A DNA stretch of 64,000 nucleotides from Adiantum capillus-veneris (GCA_014529385.2 CM043946.1:17007077-17071076); one strand, 5' to 3'. Counted from the first letter of the stretch, positions 45,498 to 56,569 are shown. Notes: generated from the sequence alone by a model not told the origin. Numbers and translations are program-made.

Positions 45498-48145
45498 TCG
45501 TCCGGGAGGACTCAGACTAGGAGGGGGGGAGGTATACAGGTATACAGGAGCTACAAAGCAGCTACAAGCGACAAAAACAAAGAAAAACAAAAATTATATT
45601 ACAAGGGCAGTGTCTTACATGATTTTGCAATTTTTATGTTTGATTGCGGATATTGATAATATTCATGCCCTTATATACCTTGTTTTGCAACAAGAAGAGA
45701 TCAAATGATGAATTTGGGTCTCTAGACGTGTAAATATCACTAAATAAGAGTGTGTTTGGAGCTAAAAAGTGGAAAAAAGTGGTAATCCAAGTCCAGAAAT
45801 CACAAATAAGTGTATATTCATATACACAGGGTTACCAGCTATTTATTGTGTATGTTTGGAGCTTTTTGGCTTCAATTTGCTATTTTTCTTTATTTTTTAT
45901 GATTTTCTTAATAAAAGTAAAAGAAAAATAAAAAAGCAGGTGAAACGAGATCAGAAAAAAGAAAAGAATAGATGGTGATGATCCTAATGACAAGGGCAAC
46001 CTATGGTAAAAATTGAGTACAGAATTTTGGCAAAGTGGACAGATTTCTCAGAAACAGGTCAAACGGAGTTCAAATTGAGAAATTTCAAATCCTAAAGTGC
46101 ATTTCACGACGAGATAGGAGCACATGTCAAATTTGGTAACAAGTGATCCGAGAAGTCCGAAGTTAAGTATTTTTCACATCACTTTCAAGCTCATTTCCAC
46201 TATTACCTTCTTGGAGAGAGCAAAGAGCACACAGGAGCATCCAACCTTCTACAGCCTTCTACGACTGCTACGAGAGCTCAGAGGACACCAGACATGAGAG
46301 GTAGACTCGTTGCCATAAGCTTTTGATGCTTATCGTTAACTTTTGTCGCGAAAACTGACCAAAACCAAGAAACAAGAGCAGACGGGGAATGGGGAAGAAT
46401 GCTAGGTAGGGGCACAAACGCCTAACCAAACCTTGCAAGAACTTATAGGTGGGTTACCCTAGTATAGAAGATGGGTTTCTAACACTCAAAGCTCGAAAAA
46501 GAACGACTGGAAAAACCCTAGGTCAACAGAGCCTGCAAGAGGCAAACAGGAAAAAGTTGTCGAAACGACACAAAACTTCTCAGGAAGCTTAACAACATCG
46601 AGGGCAATGCAACCATGGAGTATCTCCGGGTTTGGATCACCGAAAGTAGGTCGGAACAACCGATTCGGCTGCGGACACACAAAGCGTCATTTTGGCATAA
46701 CGGCTAAAATTGACGACCAAATGACATGAAACTTCACAAGCAGCTTCAAATATACATGGATGACTTATGTTGCAAGCAAAACCCAAAAGAAAGCTGATTC
46801 ACTTACCGATGGTGAAAAAGATGCTTTCGGGAAACCAAATGGAGAAAGATGGAGAACGGGGAGCCAAAGTCAAGTTCAACCAAATAGGTGGCTTCACAAC
46901 ATATCCAATGAGCTGGAAATGCAACTCTTGAGAAGAAAAGTTGAAGAAATTCAACTCCAAGGCAAAAAGACGACTTCGGAGACTGAAATGCCTAAAGGGG
47001 GCTTTTTAGCTAAACTGATGACTTTTTAAGTTGAAAACTAGTTAGCAGGGCTTAGGGCACTAGCACAAAGCATTCTTTGCACAAAAAGACCAACATTTCA
47101 AGAAAAGACATCATACGCGTATGATGTCTCACGGCATGATTTTCACATCCATTTCAACATTTGAGTGCATAGCCTCATTCCAATTGTTAATCACATCCTA
47201 TGAACCATGTATCATGAGGATTGGAGTTAGAAAACCCAAGGAAACCAAAAAGATGCAAAGTAGGCCATAAAATTCATTTTTGGTCCTAATTTTGTCAAAA
47301 TAACTCCAAACTCATTGAAACTTTGTAGGATTGTTGATTAACACATCTATAAGCTATCTGAAACCAAAAAGCACCATTTTGACACAAAAGACATCATACG
47401 CGTATGATGTCTATTTGCACTTACAGAGCCAAAACTGCTCATTTGACATTATACATCCATTATATATATCTAATACATGCTACATATGAAATTTGGAACC
47501 ATTTGGTCAAGTGGATCACCCCATTAGCCCAATTGAGGAAAAATCCTTCATCCAAAGCCTATTTTAGCCCAAATCCAACATACTCAAGTCCAAACCAAGA
47601 TTTGAGTAGAGACAGTCCTTCACTAGTACATGGGGAGTCCACAGAACCAATCCCATGCAAAATTGATGAAAAAGACATCATACGCGTATGATGTCTCACT
47701 ATGTGATTTTGGCACCTCAGGGATTCAACCACCAAACAGAAGTGATCTACATGCCATTTGAAGATGAACCACCAAGTTTTATCCAATTTGGATCATAAAA
47801 TCCAATTCCCTTTCAAAATTTTGCCAAGAGCCTGATCTGGACTAAACTAGCCAAAACTTGACCAAATGGGATCCAAACTCAAATCCAAGCATATGATACT
47901 CATGTATACACTATCAGCTACAAGCACAACCAATAAGAGGTCATTTTGACACAAAAGACATCATACGCGTATGATGTCTCCAGCATGATTCTGAGCCCAG
48001 TTTGCATATTTTTTCACCTACCCTGCATCCTTAGGTCCTGAATAGCTCATGTTTCAATTTTCAAGTCATTTGAATAGTTAAAAGCTTCATTTCGGCCTTC
48101 AGTACTAAAAAGACGCTAACTTCTGAAATTGGAGTTACAGGATCC
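45498..48145 (+). other. Element C non-coding block with palindrome array 2
   Basis: 2.6 kb between pol and the extra frames. Four perfect copies of the 24-bp palindrome (arm AGACATCATAC, centre GC) lie at 47106-47129, 47389-47412, 47673-47696 and 47956-47979, start-to-start 283, 284 and 283 bp. Surrounding sequence repeats with the same period (e.g. TTTTGACACAAAAGACATC before two copies, AAATTGATGAAAAAGACATC before others). The part 45498-47040 shows no gene. Confidence 0.85.
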
Positions 48146-49918
48146 ATGGATTCCGCCAAGTTATCAGCAACAAAGAGAAAAAGACCGACAATCAAAGATG
48201 CTCTTGCAGAAGCAGAACCCTTTGACATTCCAGCAGAAACCCTCAAGCCAACCAAAACTTGGGTGGAGGAAGCAGTACTGGAACAAGAGGGAATAAAGAT
48301 CTACCAGGGGATTTTCAGAGATCCTCAAGGGCAAGCGGTGGATATACCAATGATCCCACAAGAATTGGTGGATTATAGCAGGTCAGAGAACATCAGCAGG
48401 TACCTGGAAAGGGCAGACTTGCACAGATTCTTCACCTCGAGACCATCAGGTGTAGATACAAGAAGAGTGTATGAGTTGGCAACCTCCATTCAGAAGGATG
48501 GGAAAGCCACATTGACAGCAATAGATGGAGAGAAAATAGAGGTACAGATCACTCCACAACTCATTACAGATGCATTGAAGCTGCACAACAAAGGGAGCTC
48601 TGTCAGGGAAAGAAGGGAGGCTATAGAGGTTTATGGGTCCAAGAAACAGAATGCAACCTATGGAGATATGGCAGACCAAAGAGCGGAAACCCTTTGCCGG
48701 CTGTACAACCAGTTTCTCCATATTTGCAGTAAAAGACTGCAAAAGTATACGACACCACCCCATGCCATTGCAACTACCATCACATGGGCATTGAAGATCA
48801 ATATGCCAAAAGAGGTGAATTACGCTCAACACATCCACGAGCAAGTAATTGCCATGCACAACGAGAAGCCAAAGTATATAGGAGGAGCTGAAGTTCTGAC
48901 AAGAATAGCTTATGAAGCTATTGGAGCCAGAGATCAATGGCCAAAGGTTCCCTCCCAGAATGAGTGGCTTAGAGAAGCCGATGAGGAGGAAGAACAGCCT
49001 GAAGTATCCAAGAGGGCATCCACAAGAGCACGCAGCAAACTAGAAATAGTTTCAGAACCTGCAGAGGATGTGGATGAGCAGCTTATGAAGAAAGCAAAGA
49101 AGAAGGTTGCTCCCAAGCAAACCAAAAGTCAGAAAGCGGCAAGAATGGAAAGACTGGTGGAGCAGTTTAGACCGGAAAGAGCTCTAAAGGGGGACTTTGA
49201 AGAAAAGTGGGTGCCAAACGCCACTAAAGTCGGAACTAGCTCAGCCAGGCCACATGTTGATCAATATGATCAATATATTAGAGCTTATGAGGAGTCAGAG
49301 ACTATACTGGAGCAGCAACCTGTCGAGCCATACACTGAAGAGGAAGTACAGCTTTTAAAAGCTGAGCTGAAAAAGGACGACAAGGGGAAGAAGAAAGTAG
49401 ATGAGTCTACTGAACCTCAAGAGAAAGACGGGCAAGCAAACAAAGGGAAATCCAAGATGACTGAGGACAATCAGCCCTCCTTTACTGATGTACCAAGCCC
49501 AAAGAAGACGGAAATCATTGTGGAAGAGACCACAGTAGAGATGGACACGGCTGGTATGGAAAAGCCGGAGGCCGGGACCAAGGAAAAGGAGATAGATCCA
49601 ATTCAGCAAAAGAAAAACGATTATGAGGATCTGGTAGCGATAGGGTACACTGAAGAAGAGGCCCTTGAGGCAGTTTATGGGATCACCCTACAAAAACAAG
49701 ATGATCGGAGAGGGACAGAGGCAAAAATAAAGAGTACAAAAGAGAGTGAAGAGAAACTGGACGAGCAGAACGTACTAGAAGAGCCGAAGCTAGTGGAAGT
49801 GGTGGCAGAAAAAGCTTTAGAGTTGACATATGAAGATGAAAAGGACATGCACATGGTGCATGAACTGCTCAGCAAGATCAAAGAAAGATCGGATGGAAGA
49901 CGACTTGGAGGCGTCTAA
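48146..49918 (+). CDS. Extra frame 1 near the C 3' LTR
   Basis: 590 codons starting MDSAKLSATKRKRPTIKDAL. The N-terminal half is a compact domain (ENISRYLERADLHRFFTSRP, then ITPQLITDALKLHNKGSSVR, then TITWALKINMPKEVNYAQHI). The C-terminal half is charged and low-complexity (Lys/Glu-rich), ending in a predicted coil. It has no signal peptide and no membrane helix, so it is not an envelope protein, although it holds the position of the env-like frame of Athila-type elements. The last codons overlap the next frame, and the coil pattern continues there, so the two may be one protein split by a one-base frameshift near 49890. Confidence 0.75.
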   Translation: MDSAKLSATKRKRPTIKDALAEAEPFDIPAETLKPTKTWVEEAVLEQEGIKIYQGIFRDPQGQAVDIPMIPQELVDYSRSENISRYLERADLHRFFTSRPSGVDTRRVYELATSIQKDGKATLTAIDGEKIEVQITPQLITDALKLHNKGSSVRERREAIEVYGSKKQNATYGDMADQRAETLCRLYNQFLHICSKRLQKYTTPPHAIATTITWALKINMPKEVNYAQHIHEQVIAMHNEKPKYIGGAEVLTRIAYEAIGARDQWPKVPSQNEWLREADEEEEQPEVSKRASTRARSKLEIVSEPAEDVDEQLMKKAKKKVAPKQTKSQKAARMERLVEQFRPERALKGDFEEKWVPNATKVGTSSARPHVDQYDQYIRAYEESETILEQQPVEPYTEEEVQLLKAELKKDDKGKKKVDESTEPQEKDGQANKGKSKMTEDNQPSFTDVPSPKKTEIIVEETTVEMDTAGMEKPEAGTKEKEIDPIQQKKNDYEDLVAIGYTEEEALEAVYGITLQKQDDRRGTEAKIKSTKESEEKLDEQNVLEEPKLVEVVAEKALELTYEDEKDMHMVHELLSKIKERSDGRRLGGV

Positions 49919-51260
49919 AGATGAGCTCATTGAGCTAAGGGAAAGAGTCGAGCTCCAAGAAAGAACAATCACTAGACTCAGGACTACTCCTAGAGCTAGC
50001 AGAGCAGGAACCGATCAAGAGGGAGCTCTTGTACCAGCTCTGGAAGACCAGGTCCAAAGCTTACAAAGAGAGCTAAGATTAGAGCAAGTGCAAAGGTTTC
50101 ACATTGCGGAGGGATCATTGGCAGCAGAGGAGAGGCTCACTTTAGAAAATCAAACACTAAGAACAGAGAATGAGACCCTCCGCAGACAGCTCCAAGATCT
50201 ACAAGAGCAACAAAGAAGAGAGACAGAGACACCACAAGAAGAATCAGGTGGAGCAGCCATAGAGCTACCAGAAACTAGAGAGGCAACCACAATTGAAGAT
50301 CCAGCCCCAGTTCAAGAGGTGGCCTCAACTTCAGGAATCTCTGAAGAAGAAGAACAAAGGCTCCATGACCAAATAGAAAAGTCAGCAGAGGAGAGTGCCA
50401 AGGCGGAAATGGAATGGGAGAGGAGACTCCTCATCTCCATTAGACTTCAGGGATTAGACACAAAAGTGCTCCATGAAGAGTGGATGCAACCCAGCCTGCC
50501 TTTCCCTTTGATGAAGTTTGAAGTGATAAAAACGAAAAAGAGAATAGAGGAGGAGCAGTATGTCGCTCTTTACGAAGGCGACATCACAAAAGAGGAACAA
50601 TCAAAGAAGATTGTAGATTCGCAGCCTAGATGGAGGAAAGGTTGGTTGAACAAATACCCAACCTACCTCATCTACTTGGTAGAGGCACCAAAGGAGATTC
50701 GGGAGGATGCAACCTTCTGCCCGGTGCCAAGAGTCAGAAACTGGAAAGAGCATGGCAAGATTGCAGAAAAGAAGCCAAATTCGCTTAATTATCCCAGGAT
50801 GCCAGGACCAAAGGCAGGAGAGAGAATAGGTAAAGCCTACATGGTGAAAACCCTAACGGGCACCATCAAGCTCTTTACTGGCTCTCCTGACCTTTCGTGT
50901 CAGATGCTCAAGAAAATTTGCAGGACTCTCTTAGCTTGCATTGAAGTGTTCGCGCCAGATAAAGCCACGACCTCGAGTCTACTATCGATGGCCGACACAG
51001 TGACTGATATGATGTATGATCTTTCATTGCAGCCTTCTCCAAAAGTGTTGCACCTCCTATACCAGAGGATTATGTTTTTGCCTAGCTTCCACATGCAAAC
51101 ATTCGAAGAAGCTTTCTACACCGACTTTTTCACCCACGAAAGTAAAATATTCGGCCCAACCTTGACCATCGGCAACCTACGATACGAATCACATTTGCAG
51201 ATGCTCAAGACGACAGGACTTTATTCACCAAGCATAAAAGTCATGTCAGGGACGACATGA
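49830..51260 (+). CDS. Extra frame 2 near the C 3' LTR (coiled coil)
   Basis: 476 codons from an early start; its own coding character begins about 49895 (MEDDLEASKDELIELRERVE). A long heptad-like coiled coil (LTLENQTLRTENETLRRQLQ) is followed by an acidic segment and a globular domain (WRKGWLNKYPTYLIYLVEAP, LFTGSPDLSCQMLKKICRTL). No retrotransposon enzyme motif. It ends 16 bases before the 3' LTR, so its stop overlaps the approach to the polypurine tract. Function unknown; a structural or gag-like role is possible. Confidence 0.7.
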   Translation: MKMKRTCTWCMNCSARSKKDRMEDDLEASKDELIELRERVELQERTITRLRTTPRASRAGTDQEGALVPALEDQVQSLQRELRLEQVQRFHIAEGSLAAEERLTLENQTLRTENETLRRQLQDLQEQQRRETETPQEESGGAAIELPETREATTIEDPAPVQEVASTSGISEEEEQRLHDQIEKSAEESAKAEMEWERRLLISIRLQGLDTKVLHEEWMQPSLPFPLMKFEVIKTKKRIEEEQYVALYEGDITKEEQSKKIVDSQPRWRKGWLNKYPTYLIYLVEAPKEIREDATFCPVPRVRNWKEHGKIAEKKPNSLNYPRMPGPKAGERIGKAYMVKTLTGTIKLFTGSPDLSCQMLKKICRTLLACIEVFAPDKATTSSLLSMADTVTDMMYDLSLQPSPKVLHLLYQRIMFLPSFHMQTFEEAFYTDFFTHESKIFGPTLTIGNLRYESHLQMLKTTGLYSPSIKVMSGTT

Positions 51261-51261
51261 A

Positions 51262-51276
51262 CGCGGAGGGGGGGAG
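51262..51276 (+). other. Element C polypurine tract
   Basis: CGCGGAGGGGGGGAG immediately before the 3' LTR. Confidence 0.8.
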
Positions 51277-52221
51277 TGTTGAGCCAGGAGAGCATCACAC
51301 CCACTTTTCTGCTCACACTCATCATTTTTGTAACCATTGATTGTAATAAATGTCTTTCTGACATTAATTTTGATTTGCGCCATTCATTAAGTAACGGGAC
51401 TCAATTGAGTTTCCAGCTTGTAATTCCGAAGTAATTTCACTTGCTGATGTAATTAGTTAGAGATGTTCTCACCTCCAAGGCTGAGGTATATAAGCCAAAG
51501 TTTTTGTAACCTAAGGGGATTCAAATTATTAATCAAAGTGAGTTTTTGAGCGCCGTGACTGTGTCTGAGAGAGAGTGTGAGAGAGAGAGAGAGAGTCTTA
51601 TCTACTTGCTATGCGAGCTACAGAGCCGCCATTGGAGAAGCGACACCGCCATTGTGTTAGCAACGGCGAGAGCTACGCACTGATACCAAGAGTGCGCGCT
51701 ATCGGCTTCTATGTGTGGTAAGTTCCTACGAGCTTTGGTGTGAGTTTTCTTCCAACTCGTGTGTCGGAATAGAGCGTGCAGCATATCTATAGAACCACAA
51801 CGAGTAGAGCTACGCATTAGTACCATCGGGGTCAAGTTTTGGTCACCTGTATTTTTTGGCCTGTCTTCATACGCGTTTACCGCACGGAGTGATTATAGGT
51901 TGATTTTGCAGTTCAAGTCTTAAGGGTATTGTTCTTACCTAGTGTATAGACTTCCCCTTGAGTTTGAGATCGATTCAATGATTCTAGATCCTGTTTCGTA
52001 TAGCATTCGTTCGTAGTACGGATTTCAGTCACTTGCGTATTTTAGAACTTAGATTTGATTTCCTTAGTAGTGATTGTCATTAGAAGGTCGAGTAGGTGAT
52101 TTGACACCCACCTAGTTGTTTCCATGCGCCTGCGGGTCAAGCTTCGTCCTCGTCTGACAAATTCTGTTGTTGGTTGAGTTCTCGCTATTTAGCTTCCGCT
52201 AGCGGCGTAACCGCCTTAACA
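51277..52221 (+). repeat. Element C 3' LTR
   Basis: 945 bp. Same TG...CA ends as the 5' copy; about 23 substitutions and a slightly longer GA tract. Confidence 0.92.
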
Positions 52222-52321
52222 CAGTAGCATGTTGTTGTTGCATGAACATTGCAAATGCTTGAAACATTTGCATTGTTGCTGGGTCAAAATGCATACCTTG
52301 TTGCTCAACATGATCACCCAT
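52222..52321 (-). pseudogene. Element B gag N-terminus, cut off by C
   Basis: ATG at 52321 starts a Gln/Met-rich N-terminus (MGDHVEQQGMHFDPATMQMF) that runs into the CAGTA duplication. Counting bases, the last base of this block and the first base below 33566 fall in the same codon phase, so gag was one open frame before C inserted. The ATG lies 30 bases from the primer site. Confidence 0.85.
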
Positions 52322-52350
52322 GGTTATCCACAAACTCTCACCTTAGCAGA

Positions 52351-52368
52351 TTCACGTCGGGTTCACCA
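52351..52368 (-). other. Element B primer binding site
   Basis: TGGTGAACCCGACGTGAA on the minus strand, six bases after the LTR. The complement ends in CCA, as a tRNA 3' end does; I cannot name the tRNA. Confidence 0.7.
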
Positions 52369-52374
52369 AAGTTA

Positions 52375-54387
52375 TGTCGAGAAATTTGCGGTCTTGCCAG
52401 GAAAGCACCGGGCTTATGGCTGTGAGAGTTTGTGAGAGAACTCAACAAAAACTATATGAAGGAGTTAAACCATAGATGCCATGAAGACTAGGGTTTGGAA
52501 AGAAGTGCAACCAAAGAAGACTCACTCTTTCTCTCTTGCACTCACACACACACAAAGAAAGAACGCAAAAGAGAATGTTAAAACAATACGAAGATGAAAA
52601 CATCAAGGCTATGGTCATATCGTATCATGGGTAATATGAAAGGGTTTATGGATGAGTTAATGGCATTCAATCTTGGCTAACCAAATAGGCTACGAATTGT
52701 TCTTTGGAATTGTAGTTTTGTGCTTACCATAATATAGATATTTTGTCTAGTGATTGGGATTAATTGTGTATACAAATCCTCTTGGTTCATAGCAAGATAA
52801 CTACGCTTACATCAAAAGAAAAATTATAGTCTATGAGAGGTAGTATGATGGGATCCGGTGATAGAAGTATTTCATTGAGCCTTTCAGGACCGAAGAGAAA
52901 CACTATACGTTGTTGAAAGTGTATTTTACGGATAATCCATACGTTAATTCTAATAGATCGTACAGAGTGAAAACGATAGAAATGATCATCATGTGGGTTA
53001 TTCATGTAGGATAGTATGTGAGAAATGTAGATATGAGAGAAGTGAAGAGATGAGAAGTTTCCCTCCCAAGCCCTATTCTTGTCCGTAGGCAATAAGGATA
53101 CTGCGGGGAGAGATGTACCTGTAGCAAAGAGAACCTAGAGAGGATGAATTACTAAGAATGAGAGAGATAGGTTTGGTTAAGGAGATGAGATTAGATACAT
53201 ATATATGTATATGTTGGATTAGAGATGAAAATGAAAACAACAAGAAATCAAGAAAACATCAATGTAGAACACATCTTACTTGAAACCCTTCGGCACCATT
53301 ATTGATGGGAGAGAGAAGAAGAGTGGATAATTCCACTTTGATTGATACACCAAGTGCAAGACCTTCTTTGATTAGAGTTGATCTTCCAAGGTTAGCTTGT
53401 TGCAAGAATGGCTAGTCTCCCTCTAGGAAAAAGTGTAGGCTTGGGCTTATGTTAATGGCTAAGTACAATTAGGCATTACTACTCACTCCCTCAAGAATTC
53501 CTCTCATCAATGGCTTGAATGCTTGAGTTCCTTCCAAGGAAGAAGAGGTCCCCTTTTATAGGTGAAGGGAACCCCCAAGGGTTTACACAAGAAGAGAGGA
53601 GCTAGTGTGAACAGGAATTGAAAAAGCTGGAAATGAGCTGCCCCTGCATGATGTGGGCAGACTGGGGTCGAGTATTTTGATCATATCTCCTCAACCATGG
53701 CTCCCAAAAAAAAAGTAAAAATATGGGCAAAAACTTCAGCTCATTAGCTACGATTTTCATTTTAAAATTGTTTTTCAATTCGGATTGGAACCTTGTGTAA
53801 AAAATTCATCAAAATAGGGTCCATTTATGGCAGCAAAAGTCTTCATGTGGTCTCCTTAGCCTAGACTTTCATTTAATTCCAAAGGACACCTCATGCCATA
53901 TGAAAGCATGACATTGCTCCTTGACAAATTTTTGTAATCATGCTTGCAATAATGCATTAAAATAAGTGTATCTTTGAAATCATGCCACCTAGTGTCCCAC
54001 TAGGATTTGATTCTCTCCTAGTAGCTATTTAAAAAGAAATATAAGAAAAGTATAAAAAATACATAGAATATATATATATATTGGATTTTACCCTAGATAT
54101 AGGATCTAGCTAGGGTGTGAGATGATAATGAAATAGTAGAAATAAAGAATCAATGCTTTTTGCCCCAAGTTAAAGAGGCGGAGCTATTGATGCTTTTCCC
54201 ATAATATTTTCTGATGGTAAAGTAAGGATATGTTACCCTTGAGAAAAATAATAGGATGAGATAGAAGGCTTATTATTATACTTAAATATGCATATGTACA
54301 CTATAGGAAATATAATTATGTATCTAAAAAAATACAAGATAGATCTTGTAGCATGCGTTCCCACTATGTACGTGTCACAGCACGACA
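52375..54387 (-). repeat. Element B 5' LTR (right copy)
   Basis: 2013 bp. Carries the promoter for B and an intact beta small ORF (52787-53005, open further upstream to 53092). The alpha frame has acquired a TAG. Confidence 0.88.
52787..53005 (-). CDS. Leader small ORF beta, B 5' LTR copy
   Basis: Same 72-codon frame as in the left LTR with two substitutions (Ser to Ile, Val to Ile). It lies between the LTR TATA box (about 53555) and the primer site, hence in the 5' leader of B RNA. Confidence 0.65.
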   Translation of the reverse strand: MNNPHDDHFYRFHSVRSIRINVWIIRKIHFQQRIVFLFGPERLNEILLSPDPIILPLIDYNFSFDVSVVILL

Positions 54388-54391
54388 CCGT

Positions 54392-56118
54392 GCAATGTTA
54401 CTTGGTTTTTCACAGGTGGGAGACGTAGTCCTGTGCATTTGAATACGGGTAACTGAATTTTTTGTTCAATCCCCAAGGCAATGCCAAGGGCATGTCAAAA
54501 CAAGTATTTTGGGTTGTAGTATCCAAAGTAGAATCCACTTGTAGGTTTCGATTTGGCACATGTTGTCACATGGGATACAACATGGTCTAGGATCTCAAGG
54601 AGTTTGGTTTAGCCAGTGAGGAGCAATGAATGAGGGTCCCTCTCTCTCTTGTCGTTGCAAAGTATTTAGAGTTACCTCCACACACAATACATCTTGTACT
54701 TGAAGGATATTCTTTTTTAGACATCCTTAGTTGAGACATATTCCACATGTAGCGAATATGAGTCTCTGGGACTGACAATGGCGCCCCCATTTCAAATATG
54801 TGTCACGACAAAGTCCCTAGGTGCCGGTCACATCTATTTTCTAGACCATTTTCAACACGACATATCAGGAGGAATTTCAGTGGCCAAAAATTATCGGATA
54901 CTTAGAATGACTTGTTCAGCTACAAGTAATGCTAAACAACATTACAAATGGTTGTTTATACATATAGCAAGGCTATAAGTTGTTAATGAAAAAGTTTTAT
55001 TATCTGTACCTAGAAGTGATCAATGTTTCACCTTCTATTATGATTCGGACGTTTCAGAAAGGCTTGCAAAAGATTGCAATTGAAAGTATTTAGTTTCTTT
55101 TCAGAACTATTTACATTCCTTTTTAATGTGTGCTAGGGGCATCACATTTTCCATAAGTATTGGCAATGATCACCATGGATATACAGATTCAGATCTGTTT
55201 CTTGCTAAATGCATGCACACTAGGTGTTGTGGGCCCTAGTGTTTAGCAAAGGCTAATTTGGAACGGCATGCATATTCCTCAGGTTGTTGCTTATGAAGCA
55301 TTTTTGCACTCTATGTGCAGTAGCTCTATGAGATTATTTTTGGGTCTACTAATCCCCAATAGAGTTCATGGATCGGTTTGGGTGTTTGTGGATTTCTCAA
55401 GTTAACCACGATGGTTATTCCAGACATTGTTGATTCCTCAACAATGTTACACGATATTGTGATTCCCATTTACCAGTCATTTGGGACGACTGTCTATAAA
55501 CTGTGAGGGAACACCCCTCAGTACTGTCAGTTATCCAAGGGGATAGGCTGATTACAAAGTGTAATCTGGTGCTGAAGGATATGCAAAGTGCATATCTTAG
55601 CACCAAGCGATCCAATTAGTAAGCATTTATTGCTCTACTTAGAGTTTGCTTACTATAAGTTAAAACATGTTTGCGACTAGGTGTAGTCCCTTCATGTATA
55701 ACTCAGGTTCTCAACCTTGAACACTCCTTAGGGTGGGGTTGTTTACTGATGATGAAAATTGGGAACAAGTCAAGGACTTAAACTTTGCTGATGAGTTATG
55801 TCAGCAATTTACTTTCATGGAAAGTGACAAGAGGTACTTTGTTTGGTACACCTGTGTTGTGATAAACTCGTTTACCATGCTCATGAGCGTTCTAAATGGA
55901 GTCTACACACTATGTTTGTAGGAACCAATACCATCAGATGGTTACAAATGGACAACAATGTAGAAAATCAAGATGTTACTCTTGGTTTCATTGAACCTCC
56001 TACTGAACCGAGTTCCCCTCAAATGAACCGTTGGATCCATGATGGATGTTACGGTAGAAAACATTAGTGTTCTTATGAAGATACCATCACTTGTGTTTTC
56101 ACGGACGAAAATGCTTCT
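54392..56118 (+). other. Element D interior, third segment
   Basis: D's own DNA from the B insertion to the polypurine tract. It shows broken coding-like stretches: 54778-54978 (GAGHIYFLDHFQHDISGGIS), then SVPRSDQCFTFYYDSDVSER in another frame, and 55733-56067 (FVGTNTIRWLQ and DVTLGFIEPPTEPSSPQMNR). None matches gag, protease, RT or integrase. A captured and decayed host gene is possible but unproven. Confidence 0.45.
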
Positions 56119-56133
56119 CCAAGGGGGAAGTAA
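56119..56133 (+). other. Element D polypurine tract
   Basis: CCAAGGGGGAAGTAA directly before the 3' LTR. Confidence 0.8.
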
Positions 56134-56276
56134 TGTCAGGACAAGGGTAGGACCAGTCACAACCAAGGGCCAGGATGGACATGTAGTCAAGGGGGTCCCC
56201 ATATTTAGCAGGCCAAGAGCCTATATAGGGCATGGTTGGGTGGAGATTAGCATGTTCGAGTCCCCTTGCCCTTTCA
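56134..56276 (+). repeat. Element D 3' LTR
   Basis: 143 bp with TATA-like CTATATAGGG at 56221-56230; followed by TCAAA. Confidence 0.85.
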
Positions 56277-56281
56277 TCAAA

Positions 56282-56569
56282 CATACATTGCACATCAAAC
56301 ATTAGTCGTTAGGTTAGCAAAATTATTCAAATGTTAGTAGAAATTAGTCAAAATTAGCATGGAAATGAAGCGAAATTAGTAAGGATTAGTATGAAATTAG
56401 TGAAATTGGGGGTGAAATTAGGGGTTTGGGATATCAAAAATAATCTTCAACTACTTGCACACACAATCAAATTAAGCTAAAATTGAGTTACACACAATCA
56501 AAATTGATGAATTAGTAGTGAAATTACTATCACGAAAGCATCATCTACTCCTCTAGCTTAGAGAACTGC
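56282..56569 (-). other. Interior of element E, right part
   Basis: AT-rich, with a degenerate run of GAAATTAGT-like units at about 56300-56410. No coding frame. Continues the texture of 12152-13390. Confidence 0.5.

Larger units (their letters stand above)
33571..52221 (+). mobile_element. Giant Ty3/gypsy retrotransposon C (18.65 kb)
   Basis: LTRs of 941 and 945 bp (33571-34511 and 51277-52221) start TGTTGAGCCAG and end CGCCTTAACA. A perfect target duplication CAGTA flanks them (33566-33570 and 52222-52226). The interior has a plant Tat/Athila-type primer site, palindrome array 1, gag, protease-RT-RNase H, doubled integrase zinc module, integrase, second protease, Lys/Trp-repeat tail, palindrome array 2, two extra long frames and a polypurine tract. 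RT and RNase H resemble the Tat/Athila branch, but I find no archaeal-type RNase H. By eye the LTRs differ at about 23 of 941 positions (2.5%). It inserted into B gag in the opposite orientation. Confidence 0.93.
25692..54387 (-). mobile_element. Ty3/gypsy retrotransposon B (fungal-like pol), split by C
   Basis: Two LTRs of 2013 bp each (25692-27704 and 52375-54387) start TGTCGTGCTG and end CTCGACA in reading direction. The flanks share CCGT (25688-25691 and 54388-54391). The order from right to left is LTR with small leader ORFs, primer site, gag-protease, pol, polypurine tract, LTR. Element C (18.65 kb plus a 5-bp duplication) sits in gag; without it B is about 10.0 kb. The LTRs differ at about 38 of 2013 positions by eye (near 2%). 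The pol frame is fully open and all catalytic residues can be found, so B may have been active shortly before C inserted. It sits in D. Confidence 0.9.

Noticed and set aside
35050-47979. Regularly spaced palindromes as a CRISPR array
   Set aside because: Spacing is about 283 bp, intervening sequences are themselves repeats, there are no cas genes, and the context is a plant retrotransposon.
48146-51260. Envelope gene in element C
   Set aside because: The frames occupy the env position but have no signal peptide, membrane helix or Cys-rich ectodomain; they are charged and coiled-coil rich.
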